Assembly (NCBI GenBank): GCA_900473745.1
Contig: UCMW01000002.1
Span: forward strand, 96,523-160,522
Direction of reading: 5' to 3'
From: Hyphomicrobiales bacterium
GTDB lineage: Bacteria; Pseudomonadota; Alphaproteobacteria; Rhizobiales; Rhizobiaceae
Length of the DNA: 64,000 bases
The stretch's first letter is position 1. Each line of letters opens with the position of its first letter. Of this stretch, positions 43,009 through 52,603 are shown piece by piece. Under the pieces are notes generated by a model. It saw only the letters and a list, made by a program, of their open reading frames with translations. It was not told where the DNA came from and did no database searches. A program made the translations under genes and the position numbers.

Positions 43009-44118
43009 ATGTACCGAGGCAGGTTGAAGCGCGATCTGGACGAGTGGGTCGAGCGTGGGCTGATCGACAAGGCAACGGCGGGAAGGCTGTTGGACGACGT
43101 AGATCGGCGCGGCTCTCGCTTCAGCATTGGCGGCGTCCTGTCGATGTTTGCGGCTGTCCTGATCGCCGCATCGCTCCTGATGCTGGTTGCCGCCAACTGG
43201 GAGGCGATACCGAGAACAAGCAAGGTCGTCGGGATTATCGCCCTGATCTGGCTGTTCCACGGGACGGCGCTGCTCGCACGGTCCAGGGGCGCGGACCGGA
43301 TAGCCGCCGGAGCGCTGGTGCTCGGCTCCGCGGCCTTCGGCGGTGCGATTGCGCTGATCGGGCAGCTCTATCATCTCTCGGGCGACACCTTCTCGGCAAT
43401 GCTGCTCTGGTTCACAGTGACGGCCGGTTCGGCAGCACTGTTTCGATCCGGCGCGCTGACGGTCGCTTCAGGTGCCCTTTCGCTTGTGACCTTCTGGGGC
43501 GGCTTTGACAGTTTTGGCTGGGAGGTCGGCGGCCATGGCCTGTGGGCCTATTGGCCACCTTTCGCCGCAGCCGTCGTGTTTGCCCTGGCCCGCTTCACCG
43601 GCACGGATCGGGCAAAACATTTTGGCTATATCCTGCTTGTCGCCTGGATCTGGTGGATTGTCATTCTCGACCGGAACGAAGCCGATGCCTTCACCGTCGG
43701 CGTCGCCGCCACGATCTTGTTCCTGGCGCTGACCGTGCCGCGCTCTCCGCTTCAGGCGATCCATCGAAAGCTGGGCGCTTCCGCAAGCTTCTATACTCTG
43801 GTGATGGCGCTCACGGGCTTTGCCTATGTGCAGGGCAATGCGCTCGACACCATGGCAACCGCGGCCCTTGGGGTCGCGATCCTCGCCTTGGCGATGTCGG
43901 CCATCGCGCTTGAAGGTCGGGACAATGGCGCGGTGCGTTATCTCGCCTATGGCGCCTTCGCTGCGGAGATCCTGTACCTATCCTACGAGACGATCGACAG
44001 CATTCTCGGAACCTCGGCTTTCTTCCTCCTCTCGGGCCTGGTCGTTGCCGTGCTGGCATTCATTGTCGTGCGTCTCGAAAAACGCTTCTCACGTTCGACC
44101 GCGGAGGTGAAATCATGA
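43009..44118 (+). CDS. DUF2157 domain membrane protein
   Basis: A 369-residue protein with a short soluble N-terminus (RDLDEWVERGLIDKATAGRL) followed by about ten hydrophobic segments. The N-terminal pattern and the motif AANWEAIPRTSKVVGII mark DUF2157, a family of inner-membrane proteins of unknown function. Its stop overlaps the start of the GDYXXLXY gene by 4 bases; the two families regularly occur side by side, so they probably act together. Confidence 0.87.
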   Translation: MYRGRLKRDLDEWVERGLIDKATAGRLLDDVDRRGSRFSIGGVLSMFAAVLIAASLLMLVAANWEAIPRTSKVVGIIALIWLFHGTALLARSRGADRIAAGALVLGSAAFGGAIALIGQLYHLSGDTFSAMLLWFTVTAGSAALFRSGALTVASGALSLVTFWGGFDSFGWEVGGHGLWAYWPPFAAAVVFALARFTGTDRAKHFGYILLVAWIWWIVILDRNEADAFTVGVAATILFLALTVPRSPLQAIHRKLGASASFYTLVMALTGFAYVQGNALDTMATAALGVAILALAMSAIALEGRDNGAVRYLAYGAFAAEILYLSYETIDSILGTSAFFLLSGLVVAVLAFIVVRLEKRFSRSTAEVKS

Positions 44119-44690
44119 TCGGGACCAAAGCATTTGCCGCCGCAGCGCTGCTGGTTTCGGTGATCCAGACCGCAATCCTGGGCTCGATGATCGAGGGTAG
44201 GGCTTCCATACTGAGATCCGGTACCGAAGTTCTCCTGAAGACGGCGCCTGTCGATCCGCGCGACCTTTTGCGCGGCGATTACGTCATCCTCACTTATGAT
44301 ATCTCGACGATATCGACGACGTCTGTGACCGGGGCGCGGCCGGAAGCCGGTTCGCTGGCGCAGCTCCATGTGCGCCTCAAACCGGGCTCGGATGGCTATT
44401 GGCTCGTGTCGGAATCATCGTTTGACCCCCTGGCCGAGGAAGCCGGCAGCGTCGTCTTGCTGTCTCGGCCCATCACGATCTACGACTGGGAGTGGTCGAA
44501 CGCCGGCAATCTAACGGTCTCCTATGGCATAGAAAGCTTCTACGTGCCCGAAGGCGAGGGCAAGCCGATCGAGGACGGGCGCAACCAGGGCAGGGTATCG
44601 GTCGCTATCCGTGTGTCCAACGAGGGCCGGGCACAGATTCGCGCCCTCATGCTGGATGGCGAGCCGCTCTACGAAGAGCCGCTGTACTGA
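44115..44690 (+). CDS. GDYXXLXY domain protein
   Basis: A 191-residue protein with an N-terminal membrane anchor (AFAAAALLVSVIQTAILGSM) and the naming motif DPRDLLRGDYVILTYDIS near residue 55. The remainder is probably periplasmic. Function unknown. The ATGA overlap with the DUF2157 gene shows a two-gene operon. The protein ends with a near-repeat (EPLYEEPLY). Confidence 0.87.
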   Translation: MIGTKAFAAAALLVSVIQTAILGSMIEGRASILRSGTEVLLKTAPVDPRDLLRGDYVILTYDISTISTTSVTGARPEAGSLAQLHVRLKPGSDGYWLVSESSFDPLAEEAGSVVLLSRPITIYDWEWSNAGNLTVSYGIESFYVPEGEGKPIEDGRNQGRVSVAIRVSNEGRAQIRALMLDGEPLYEEPLY

Positions 44691-44838
44691 GCGGCGTCCC
44701 TCGTCCGCTGCAATGCCTGTGAAGCCGGCTGTGAGCGCCTTGCAACCCTGTCATTTTTCCTTTGCGTGCGGGAAAACGGGTGTTATAGAGACGCGCGCTC
44801 CGGAGGGGCCATGCGCGATGCAGCATGCGCTTTTGGAC

Positions 44839-44923
<85 letters not shown>

Positions 44924-45107
44924 GCTAAGCCGCGCGGGATCGATGAGAGAACACCGAGGTGTAGCTCCTGTCAGTCCGGCGCCGTTTTGCTTGGCAGATT
45001 GTTGACGAATTGCGACGCAGCCACGTCCGGGAAAATCAATTCCGGCGTCGTGCTCAGGGAAAACACCGGCTGTCCGAGCACGGCCGCCACGACATGAAGG
45101 TAAGAAC

Positions 45108-46586
45108 ATGCAGGTTATCGAAACGCTCGCTGAAGGGCTGAAGCGCGAAATCAAGGTCATCATTCCGGCCAAGGACATGGAACAGCGCATGAACGAGCGC
45201 CTGGCCGATGTGAAGGACAAGGTCCGCATCAACGGCTTCCGCCCGGGCAAGGTGCCGACCTCCCATGTCAAGAAGATGTACGGCAAGTCGATCATGGCTG
45301 AACTCGTCAACGAGATCATCCGTGACAAGCCGTCGGCGATCCTGTCGGAGCGCGGCGAAAAGTCCGCGACCCAGCCGGAAATCGTCATGACGGAAGACGA
45401 GAAGGAGGCGGAAAAGATCCTGTCGGCTCAGGCCGATCTGGAGTTCACGCTCTCCTACGAGATCATTCCGGCGATCGAACTGAAGTCGGTCGACGGCATC
45501 AAGGTTACCCGCGAAGTCGTCGATGTCTCGGAAGAAGAGATCACTGAGCAGATCGAAAAGATCGCGGAAAGCGCCCGCACCTTCGAAACCAAGAAGGGCA
45601 AGGCTGCTGACGGCGACCGCGTCACCATGGACTACCTCGGCAAGGTCGATGGCGAAGCCTTCGACGGCGGCAAGGACGAAGACGCAGAGCTGGTCATCGG
45701 TTCGAACCGCTTCATCCCGGGCTTCGAAGAGCAGCTGGTCGGCCTGAAGGCCGGTGACGAAAAGGTCATCACCGTGAACTTCCCGGCCGATTACCCGGCT
45801 GCCAACCTTGCCGGCAAGGAAGCCACCTTTGACATCACCGTCAAGGAAGTGGCCGCACCTGCCGCGACCGAAATCAACGACGAACTGGCCACCAAGCTCG
45901 GCGTCGAATCGGTCGAAAAGCTGAAGGAAATCGTCCGCGGCCAGATCGAGAGCCAGTACGGCAACGTCACCCGCCAGAAGGTCAAGCGTCAGATCCTCGA
46001 CCAGCTGGACGCTCTCTACAAGTTCGAGTCGCCCTCCAAGCTTGTCGATGCCGAGTTCGAGAACATCTGGCGCCAGATCAACACGGATCTCGCCCAGTCC
46101 GGCAAGACCTTCGCTGACGAAGACACGACGGAAGAAGCAGCCCGCGAAGAATACCGCGCGCTCGCCGAGCGTCGCGTTCGCCTCGGCCTCGTTCTCTCCG
46201 AAATCGGCGAAAAGGCCGGCATCGAAGTGACCGAAGAAGAAATGCAGCGTTCGCTCTTCGCGCAGCTGCAGCAGTTCCCGGGCCAGGAAAAGCAGATCCT
46301 CGACTTCTTCCGCAACACCCCGGGTGCAGCCGCTTCCCTGCGCGCGCCGATCTTCGAAGAGAAGGTGATCGACAAGCTGCTGGCTGAAGTCTCCGTCACC
46401 GACAAGAAGGTGAGCAAGGAAGAGCTTCTCGCCGACGACGCCGAAGATGGTGACAAGCCGGCCAAGAAGGCTGCCCCGAAGAAGAAGGCTGCTGCCAAGG
46501 CTGACGACGCTGCCGAAGGCGAAGAAGCCGCTCCGAAGAAGAAGGCTGCTCCGAAGAAGAAGGCCGCCGAAGGCGACGCCGAATAA
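45108..46586 (+). CDS. tig: Trigger factor
   Basis: Ribosome-associated chaperone and peptidyl-prolyl isomerase of 492 residues. The N-terminal ribosome-docking signature is [17 protein letters not shown] (about 43-59). The FKBP domain spans about 155-245 ([20 protein letters not shown]), followed by the helical substrate-binding part. The final 40 or so residues are a lysine/alanine/glutamate-rich tail ([19 protein letters not shown] and repeats) longer than in E. coli. The upstream tRNA is separate; a terminator follows. Confidence 0.95.
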   Translation: MQVIETLAEGLKREIKVIIPAKDMEQRMNERLADVKDKVRINGFRPGKVPTSHVKKMYGKSIMAELVNEIIRDKPSAILSERGEKSATQPEIVMTEDEKEAEKILSAQADLEFTLSYEIIPAIELKSVDGIKVTREVVDVSEEEITEQIEKIAESARTFETKKGKAADGDRVTMDYLGKVDGEAFDGGKDEDAELVIGSNRFIPGFEEQLVGLKAGDEKVITVNFPADYPAANLAGKEATFDITVKEVAAPAATEINDELATKLGVESVEKLKEIVRGQIESQYGNVTRQKVKRQILDQLDALYKFESPSKLVDAEFENIWRQINTDLAQSGKTFADEDTTEEAAREEYRALAERRVRLGLVLSEIGEKAGIEVTEEEMQRSLFAQLQQFPGQEKQILDFFRNTPGAAASLRAPIFEEKVIDKLLAEVSVTDKKVSKEELLADDAEDGDKPAKKAAPKKKAAAKADDAAEGEEAAPKKKAAPKKKAAEGDAE

Positions 46587-46612
46587 TCTTCGTGCTTGAT
46601 TGAATATCAGCG

Positions 46613-46637
46613 AAAGCCGTCCCTCGGGGCGGCTTTT
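46613..46637 (+). terminator. Terminator after tig
   Basis: AAAGCCGTCCC and GGGGCGGCTTT form a strong stem (one G-T pair) with a short loop and a run of five T. It begins 27 bases after the trigger factor stop. Confidence 0.85.
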
Positions 46638-46799
46638 TCGTATCTGGAGGCATGTGTTGGTTCCGTCTTGTAAAACCGGTGTGAACAGCCGGGCTCTCCG
46701 GATGTCAGGGGAGGGTTATTGCAGAAACGGAAGCCGATGACCGGCAACGCCCTTGCATCGGCAGGCGCGCGCTCCAGATCAGCGCCATACGCAACCGGA

Positions 46800-48293
46800 A
46801 TGATGACCATGACAGACGTCGACCAGCCGCCCAAGATCAATCGATCGGTTCTGCAGCAGGTAATTGCGGGTTTGAGCGACGGTCTGATTTTGGTCGAGAC
46901 CGACGGTCGGATCGCCTGGGCGAACCAGTCTGCGCTCGACATGCATCGGATCGAGGCGATCGAGGATCTTGGCGGTGATGTTGCAGGATACCGCCGTCTG
47001 TTCACGCTGCGCTATCGCAACAAACATCGGCTGGACGAAGGCCAATACCCGCTGGAACGGCTTCTGGCAGGCGAGACCGTCGATGACGTGACGGTCGAAG
47101 TCTCGCCCGTGGACAACGAGGATGCGATCTGGATCCACACCGTGCGAAGCCTCGTGATCGAGGATGCGGGTGCTCGGCCTGACGTGCTGGTGCTGGTGTT
47201 TCGCGATGAAACCCCGCGCTACGAAGCAGAGAAACGCTTCGAGAGCGCCTTCAACGCCAATCCTGCGCCTGGCCTTATCTGCCGGCTGGACGACCAGCGC
47301 TTCATACGGGTGAACCAGGGTTTCATGGAAATGACCGGTCTCGCCCGCGAGGATGTCATCGGCCGGACGGTCGAGGAGATCGGCCTCTTTTCCAATTGTG
47401 AAACCGGCGAGGACGCGACAGAGAAGCTCGCGGAGGGGCGCCTCATCCGCCAGCGCGAAGCCCTCATACCCATTCCGGGAGGTGACCGTCTCGTCATCGT
47501 CGCCGGTGAGCCGATTCCGGTGGGCGAAGAATCCTGCATGCTCTTCACCTTTGCCGATCTCGACGGTCGGCGCCGGGCGCAGAATGCGCTGAGGCAAAGT
47601 GAGGAACGCTTCTCCAAATCCTTCCGCCTGTCGCCGGCTCCAACCGCTATCTCGCGCCTTCACGATTTCGTCTTCACCGAAGTCAACGAAGCCTTCCTGC
47701 AACTCTGTGGCCGAAAGGCCGAGGAAGTGATCGGAAAGACGGCGGCGGAGCTCGGTCTTTGGGAGGATGCCAAGCTCCGGCGTACGCTCGAGCAGAAACT
47801 CAAGGACAACACGCCGGTGCGCGACGAGGCGCTGACCATGCGCGTTAAGGAGGGCGGCATGGCGGAATGTCTGGTGGCAGCCGAGCGGGTCGAGATCGCC
47901 GACCAGCAATGCGTGGTCTGGGCGCTACAGGACGTGACCGAGCGACGCCGAACCGAAGACGAATTGATCCAGGCAATTGAAAGTGTGATGGCTGACACCT
48001 CCTGGTTCAGCCGGACTGTTGTCGACCGGCTGGCAACGCTGCGCCAGTCCTCCCGGGGCAAGCCATCGATGGCACAGCTTCAGGATCTGTCCGAACGCGA
48101 GACGGAAATCCTCTCGCTGATCTGTCAGGGGCTGAGCGACGCCGAAATGGGTGATGTCCTTCATTTGTCGAAACACACCATTCGCAACCATGTCGCCTCG
48201 CTCTATGCCAAGATCGGAGTCAATCGGCGTGCCGCAGCGGTGATCTGGGCTCGCGAGCGCGGTTTCCTGGGGGAGCATCCGAAAAGACGCTGA
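46800..48293 (+). CDS. PAS-domain LuxR-type transcriptional regulator
   Basis: A 497-residue cytosolic regulator with several PAS sensor modules: around residues 20-130 (LSDGLILVETDGRIAWANQS), 145-265 (PAPGLICRLDDQRFIRVNQG) and 280-395 (SPAPTAISRLHDFVFTEVNE). A C-terminal LuxR helix-turn-helix runs from about 430 (LSERETEILSLICQGLSDAE, then HLSKHTIRNHVASLYAKIGV). It has no autoinducer domain, so it probably senses redox, light or a small ligand. The start is one of several in-frame ATGs (46737, 46800, 46803, 46809); 46800 is a compromise. Confidence 0.85.
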   Translation: MMTMTDVDQPPKINRSVLQQVIAGLSDGLILVETDGRIAWANQSALDMHRIEAIEDLGGDVAGYRRLFTLRYRNKHRLDEGQYPLERLLAGETVDDVTVEVSPVDNEDAIWIHTVRSLVIEDAGARPDVLVLVFRDETPRYEAEKRFESAFNANPAPGLICRLDDQRFIRVNQGFMEMTGLAREDVIGRTVEEIGLFSNCETGEDATEKLAEGRLIRQREALIPIPGGDRLVIVAGEPIPVGEESCMLFTFADLDGRRRAQNALRQSEERFSKSFRLSPAPTAISRLHDFVFTEVNEAFLQLCGRKAEEVIGKTAAELGLWEDAKLRRTLEQKLKDNTPVRDEALTMRVKEGGMAECLVAAERVEIADQQCVVWALQDVTERRRTEDELIQAIESVMADTSWFSRTVVDRLATLRQSSRGKPSMAQLQDLSERETEILSLICQGLSDAEMGDVLHLSKHTIRNHVASLYAKIGVNRRAAAVIWARERGFLGEHPKRR

Positions 48294-48316
48294 AGACGCG
48301 AATTTAGGTCAGAACC

Positions 48317-48333
48317 TACTAGCTGCACTAGTA
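48317..48333. promoter_or_regulatory. Dyad between the PAS-LuxR gene and csbD
   Basis: TACTAG-CTGCA-CTAGTA is a perfect inverted repeat of 6-bp arms, 23 bases after the regulator stop and 94 bases before csbD. LuxR-type factors bind dyads of this size, so it may be a target of the gene just upstream. A 6-bp hairpin (ATCGCC/GGCGAT, 48379-48396) follows in the csbD leader. Confidence 0.4.
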
Positions 48334-48427
48334 TTTTGCGCTCTGCAAACCGGGCTTCCCTGAATCTATTTCTCCCTCATCGCCAACAACGGCGATGTCT
48401 ACTGATCTAGAGAATAGGAGAAAGACA

Positions 48428-48607
48428 ATGGACAAGAACCGTATCGAAGGTGCCGTTCGTCAGGTCAAGGGATCCGTCAAGGAGGCCGCTGGCAAGATCT
48501 CCGGCAACCGCCAGCTCGAAGTCGAAGGCAAGAGCGACAAGCTCGCCGGTGAAGCGCAGAGCGCCCTCGGCAAGGCCAAGGATAGCGTCAAAGACGCCCT
48601 GCGCTAA
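48428..48607 (+). CDS. CsbD family stress-response protein
   Basis: A 59-residue hydrophilic protein with the CsbD pattern: MDKNRIEGAVRQVKGSVKEA, then GKSDKLAGEAQSALGKAKDS. CsbD-like proteins are abundant under general stress in many bacteria; their molecular function is unknown. AGGAG lies 9 bases before the ATG. The next gene begins 37 bases after the stop. Confidence 0.92.
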   Translation: MDKNRIEGAVRQVKGSVKEAAGKISGNRQLEVEGKSDKLAGEAQSALGKAKDSVKDALR

Positions 48608-48644
48608 GTCGCACCCCGCATTAGACCTCGGAGTTGTTCCCACT

Positions 48645-48965
48645 ATGGAACTTGTACGTGTACCTGCCGGCTCGCTGGCCGGCAGGTGGGCTCACCTCGA
48701 CTTGCCGAAGGCGGTCGAGGCGCTGATCGCGCCTGCCGGGGAATGGTCCCGGCCTAAACTGCAGGTCGCCAGAGATGGTGGCGCGCTGCGCATCATCGGC
48801 GATGTCGGGAGCGTGGATGCGTTCGAGACCGTCGTCGCTCTCGCCGAGGTCTATTCCGGACAGCGCGTGGTTACCGAACTCACCATTCGCCCGCGCCTGC
48901 GGGTCCAGCCGTCCTTATCCATGGCAGGCGACCCATTGATTGAATTCGAAAGGAAGAACCCATGA
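48645..48965 (+). CDS. Small BON-like protein
   Basis: A 106-residue protein. The central part (ARDGGALRIIGDVGSVDAFE, then TVVALAEVYSGQRVVTELTI) has the beta-alpha-beta look of a BON domain with a conserved glycine followed by V-x-S. I see no signal peptide. The end overlaps the DUF992 gene by 4 bases, so the two are translationally coupled. The BON call is by pattern and moderate in strength. Confidence 0.6.
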   Translation: MELVRVPAGSLAGRWAHLDLPKAVEALIAPAGEWSRPKLQVARDGGALRIIGDVGSVDAFETVVALAEVYSGQRVVTELTIRPRLRVQPSLSMAGDPLIEFERKNP

Positions 48966-49468
48966 AGAAACTCGTGACCTTCACTCTGGCTGCAAGCGTG
49001 CTGTCCAGTTCCGTCGTTCTGGCAGCGGACAGCCGCCGCCAGGCATCGGCCGCTCAAGGCGCCGAACCGCAGCGTGTTGGAACCCTGAGCTGCGAAATCG
49101 AGGGCGGGGTCGGCCTATTGATTACGTCGAGCCGTGCCGTCGATTGCCAGTTCCGCAACGCCGGTGGTGACGTCGAGCGCTATACGGGTTCGATCGGCCG
49201 GCTCGGTCTTGATGTCGGCATCACCGGCAAGACCTATATGAGCTGGATTGTCGTCAACACAGCCGCCAACCGGCTGGGCGAAGGCGCTCTCGCCGGAAGC
49301 TATGTCGGTGCTTCGGCCAATGCAGCCTTGGGGGTCGGCCTCGGCGCGAATGCCTTGATCGGCGGCAATGCGAAGAATTTTGGCCTTCAGCCGCTGAGCG
49401 CCCAGGCCGGCACCGGTCTCAATCTGGCCGCAGGGGTCACACGCCTGCAGTTGCAGAAGGCAGGCTGA
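48962..49468 (+). CDS. Exported DUF992 protein
   Basis: A 168-residue periplasmic protein. A signal peptide ends at VVLAADS (after about residue 22); the mature part has the DUF992 pattern GTLSCEIEGGVGLLITSSRA, then CQFRN and GLDVGITGKTYMSWIVVN, with the two cysteines probably bridged. A glycine/alanine-rich region follows (GSYVGASANAALGVGLGANA). Function unknown; common in Rhizobiales. A terminator follows 28 bases after the stop. Confidence 0.87.
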   Translation: MKKLVTFTLAASVLSSSVVLAADSRRQASAAQGAEPQRVGTLSCEIEGGVGLLITSSRAVDCQFRNAGGDVERYTGSIGRLGLDVGITGKTYMSWIVVNTAANRLGEGALAGSYVGASANAALGVGLGANALIGGNAKNFGLQPLSAQAGTGLNLAAGVTRLQLQKAG

Positions 49469-49496
49469 GACCTTCGAGCCGATAGTCTGAACAGGC

Positions 49497-49522
49497 AAAG
49501 GGCGGCGTGTGCCGCCCTTTTT
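49497..49522. terminator. Bidirectional terminator
   Basis: AAAGGGCGGC and GCCGCCCTTT form a perfect 10-bp stem around GTGT, with TT following on the plus strand. It lies between the DUF992 stop and the converging MFS gene, whose stop codon abuts it. Confidence 0.87.
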
Positions 49523-50730
49523 CATTTCCGCGCCTTGTCTATCCGTGCTTCCGATAGCAGGAGCCCGCCGACGCCCGAGAGGGCAAGCGCAAATCCTATC
49601 CATGCGGCTCCGGAGTAGCCGAGTATGTGCGATCCAGCGGCGAAGGCAGCCGCATTGAGACCATTTCCGAGGAAGGAGTTAATCGGCAAGAAGGCGGTGC
49701 CGAGACCGGGGCGGCCTGGGAAAAGATCCTGGAAATAGTTGAGTGGAAGTGCGAGCAGTGCAGCCGCAAAGGCCGCGCCCGGCAATGCGAGCAGGTAGAT
49801 ATGCCAGGGCGCTGAGGCCAGGCTGAGCGCGCCCATGTATGTACCATAACCAATCGCCGCCACCACGATGATGCCGACGATGCTGTAGCGCTTCAGCAGA
49901 TGTGCCCAGATCAACATGAAGGGTATTTCGACCAGAGCTGTCATGCTCGCGATCAATCCGACATCTGCGGTTCCTCCGCCGAGTTGCAGTGTCAGGATCA
50001 ATGGCCAGATGGTGCCACTCAGGCGCAAGTTGGAAGTGATTGCTGCGATCGAGACGATCCGGAGCAACATGTCTGCTGCCGCCAGTTCACGCAATGCGGC
50101 TAAAAATCCGGGTGCAGACTTGTCCCGCTGAGGCGGTCGAGGAGGAGACTTCAGGAGGAGGGACGAAGAGAGGAGGATGAACAGGCAGAACAATGAGGCG
50201 AGCCCCCAGGCCGCCAGCATGGTACCAGATGCCGCCAGCGCCAGCCCGAGGCCAGCCGGCGTAATCACCCAGGCAGCCGAAACGATCGCCCGCAGCATCG
50301 CATTGACGGATGCGGCATCCGCCGGTTCGAGGTCTGCCGTCTGCAGTCTGGCACTGGCAAACAACAGAGAACTGGTAGCGTAGAAGAACGGGATGACCAG
50401 CGACGTTGCGATGAGAAAGACGGGGATGGAGGGGAAAAGATAGATGGCACCGTAACCGAGAAAACCCAAGGCCGACATCGCGATCAGCATGTGACGTCGG
50501 TCGCCCAGAATGTCGGACAGGATACCAAGCGAGACGCTGATGACGACGGCCGAGATCGACGAACCGATGACCAGCAGAGAATAGGCCCCGTCGCTCATGC
50601 CGAGAGTCCCGATTGCCGTAACAGACAGATACGGGATCGTCGCTCCAAAGGCGGAGCCTTGCGCGAAGATCATCAGAGAGAGGACGAGCAGCTGCTGGCG
50701 GCCGGCAATATGGCCGAAGGATGAAAACAT
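49522..50730 (-). CDS. Major facilitator superfamily transporter (sugar-efflux-like)
   Basis: A 402-residue inner-membrane carrier with about twelve hydrophobic segments in two halves. Between helices 2 and 3 the MFS motif reads LGILSDILGDRRHMLIAMSA. The pattern PYLSVTAIGTLGMSDGAYSL in the first helices and PLNYFQDLFPGRPGLGTAFL in the second half recall SetA/SetB sugar exporters. The substrate is inferred only by this resemblance. Start at 50730; longer in-frame starts are not supported. Confidence 0.83.
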   Translation of the reverse strand: MFSSFGHIAGRQQLLVLSLMIFAQGSAFGATIPYLSVTAIGTLGMSDGAYSLLVIGSSISAVVISVSLGILSDILGDRRHMLIAMSALGFLGYGAIYLFPSIPVFLIATSLVIPFFYATSSLLFASARLQTADLEPADAASVNAMLRAIVSAAWVITPAGLGLALAASGTMLAAWGLASLFCLFILLSSSLLLKSPPRPPQRDKSAPGFLAALRELAAADMLLRIVSIAAITSNLRLSGTIWPLILTLQLGGGTADVGLIASMTALVEIPFMLIWAHLLKRYSIVGIIVVAAIGYGTYMGALSLASAPWHIYLLALPGAAFAAALLALPLNYFQDLFPGRPGLGTAFLPINSFLGNGLNAAAFAAGSHILGYSGAAWIGFALALSGVGGLLLSEARIDKARK

Positions 50731-50873
50731 GAAATCGTCTTTGCGGCGGTCGCAGGATGTGAGCCGACTGGGCAGCCCGATGAACGGCCGCCACCTTGGC
50801 ACGATTCGCGTCAATTGTTGCATATCAACCCACGCGTTGGGACGCTGCAACCTTACGAGGCCGGCGGTGAGCC

Positions 50874-52298
50874 CTATTCTGCCGCCCGGCGCTCGATCTT
50901 CTCGACCTTCAGTTCGCCCATGCGGTTCCAGGCATCGAGACCTGCAATCTTGTAGGCCTCGGCGAGGGTCGGGTAGTTGAAGGTATTCTCGACGAAATAC
51001 TCGACGGTCCCCTTCAGGTTGAGCACCGCCTGGCCGATATGCACGAGCTCGGTTGCGCCTTCGCCTACGATATGTACGCCGAGCAGACGCCGGGTCTTGA
51101 GCGAGAAGATCATCTTCAGCATGCCGCTGTCGAGACCCATGATATGGCCCCGCGAGGTCTCGCGGAAATGCGCGATCCCGGCCTCGTAAGGAATGCCGCG
51201 CTGGATCACCTCTTCCTCGGTGAGACCACAGGTGGATATCTCGGGCACGGCATAGATGCCATAGGGGAAGAACTGCGGCGGCTCATGCGCGGGGGCGCCG
51301 ACCGCATGGCGAGCCGCGATCCGGCCCTGTTCCATCGATGTCGAGGCGAGGGAGGGAAAGCCGACCACGTCACCGGCCGCATAGATTGTGGGAACCGCGG
51401 TCTGGAACGTCTCGGGATTTACCTTTAGCCGACCACGATTGTCTGCTTCCAGGCCCGCGGCTTCCAGATTGAGCGAATCGACCGCCCCGACGCGGCCAGC
51501 GGCGAACAGAACCATTTCCGCGGTCAGCACGCGACCGTTCTTCAGCGTTACCCGGCACTTGCCGTCGACCTTCTCAACGCCCTCGACCGTCTGTCCGAAG
51601 ATCAGCTTCATATTGCGGTCGCGCAGCTGATAGGTGAAGTCCTCGACGATTTCCTTGTCGATGAAGTCGAGCATCGTGTCGCGCGGTTCGACCACCGTAA
51701 CGACTGTGTCGAGCGCCGAGAAGATCGTCGCATATTCGATGCCGATGACGCCGGCACCGATGACGATCATCGAGCGCGGCAATTCCTTGATCTCCAGGAT
51801 CTCGTCGCTGTCGATGACGCTGACTCCATCGAAGGGAATATGCGACGGCTTGAAGGGGCGCGTCCCGACGGCGAGCAGCACCGAGCCGGCCTGGACCTGC
51901 AGCACTTCGCCATCTTCTTTAGTCACCTCGATCGTGTGCGCATCGATGAAGCGGGCCGTGCCCCGCATCTGATTCACACGATTGCGCGAAAACTGGTGCT
52001 CGAGCACTTCGACTTCGTGGTCAAGCGTGATGAGCAGACGACGGCGCAGGTCGTCGGCGTTGATTTCCTGCTTCACGCGGTAGCTGCGGCCGTAAAAGCC
52101 ACGTTCGCGCCAGCCCGTGAGGTTCAACGCCGTCTCACGCAACGTCTTCGAAGGGATCGTTCCTGTGTGAACCGAGACGCCTCCGACGCGCGTGCCTTTC
52201 TCGATGACGAGAACCTTCTTTTCCAGCTTGGCCGCCTGGATCGCCGCACGACGTCCGGCCGGTCCGCTGCCAATCACGACGAAGTCATACTGGTTCAT
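50874..52298 (-). CDS. sthA: Soluble pyridine nucleotide transhydrogenase SthA
   Basis: FAD-dependent enzyme of 474 residues that moves hydride between NADPH and NAD+. The N-terminal FAD site is FVVIGSGPAGRRAAIQAAKL; the NAD(P) site is MIVIGAGVIGIEYATIFSAL. In the position of the redox-active disulfide of related dehydrogenases the sequence is GGVSVHTGTIPSKTLRE, so both cysteines are replaced, as expected for a transhydrogenase. The C-terminal dimerisation domain begins near IYAVPEISTCGLTEEE. Start at 52298 (MNQYDFVVIG) with a GAGGCACCT-type leader. Confidence 0.92.
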   Translation of the reverse strand: MNQYDFVVIGSGPAGRRAAIQAAKLEKKVLVIEKGTRVGGVSVHTGTIPSKTLRETALNLTGWRERGFYGRSYRVKQEINADDLRRRLLITLDHEVEVLEHQFSRNRVNQMRGTARFIDAHTIEVTKEDGEVLQVQAGSVLLAVGTRPFKPSHIPFDGVSVIDSDEILEIKELPRSMIVIGAGVIGIEYATIFSALDTVVTVVEPRDTMLDFIDKEIVEDFTYQLRDRNMKLIFGQTVEGVEKVDGKCRVTLKNGRVLTAEMVLFAAGRVGAVDSLNLEAAGLEADNRGRLKVNPETFQTAVPTIYAAGDVVGFPSLASTSMEQGRIAARHAVGAPAHEPPQFFPYGIYAVPEISTCGLTEEEVIQRGIPYEAGIAHFRETSRGHIMGLDSGMLKMIFSLKTRRLLGVHIVGEGATELVHIGQAVLNLKGTVEYFVENTFNYPTLAEAYKIAGLDAWNRMGELKVEKIERRAAE

Positions 52299-52603
52299 GA
52301 GGTGCCTCTGATTCGCCTGCCGCCATGCTGCAGTGCACATTATCAAGAAGCAGTATGACAGGGCAACGTCACCGTTTCGTTATCACCGACGGCCAGGCAG
52401 ACGACGACAGCCGCTCACAGTGCCCGGCTGCGAGTGCGGTCGCGTATGTCGGTCGCCAGCCCAAGCCTGGCGGGCTGCCTTGAACCGTTTTCCGGCGCAA
52501 ATTGAGTGGCTTACCTCAAATGAATGAAGTCGATGAACCGGTTTGATTATTTTGTCTGCGTGCATTGCGCGTTAAACTTGGCTTTTGGTTGTGGAGTTTG
52601 CCC
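52299..52603. other. Intergenic region between sthA and the acyltransferase, no feature recognised
   Basis: A 305-base gap between divergent genes that must contain both promoters. GGAG at 52593-52596 is the ribosome site of the acyltransferase gene. I see no convincing riboswitch, repeat or coding frame. Confidence 0.4.

Noticed and set aside
50874..52298. sthA as a damaged dihydrolipoamide dehydrogenase lacking its disulfide
   Set aside because: Loss of the two cysteines is expected in soluble transhydrogenases, and the rest of the protein fits SthA.
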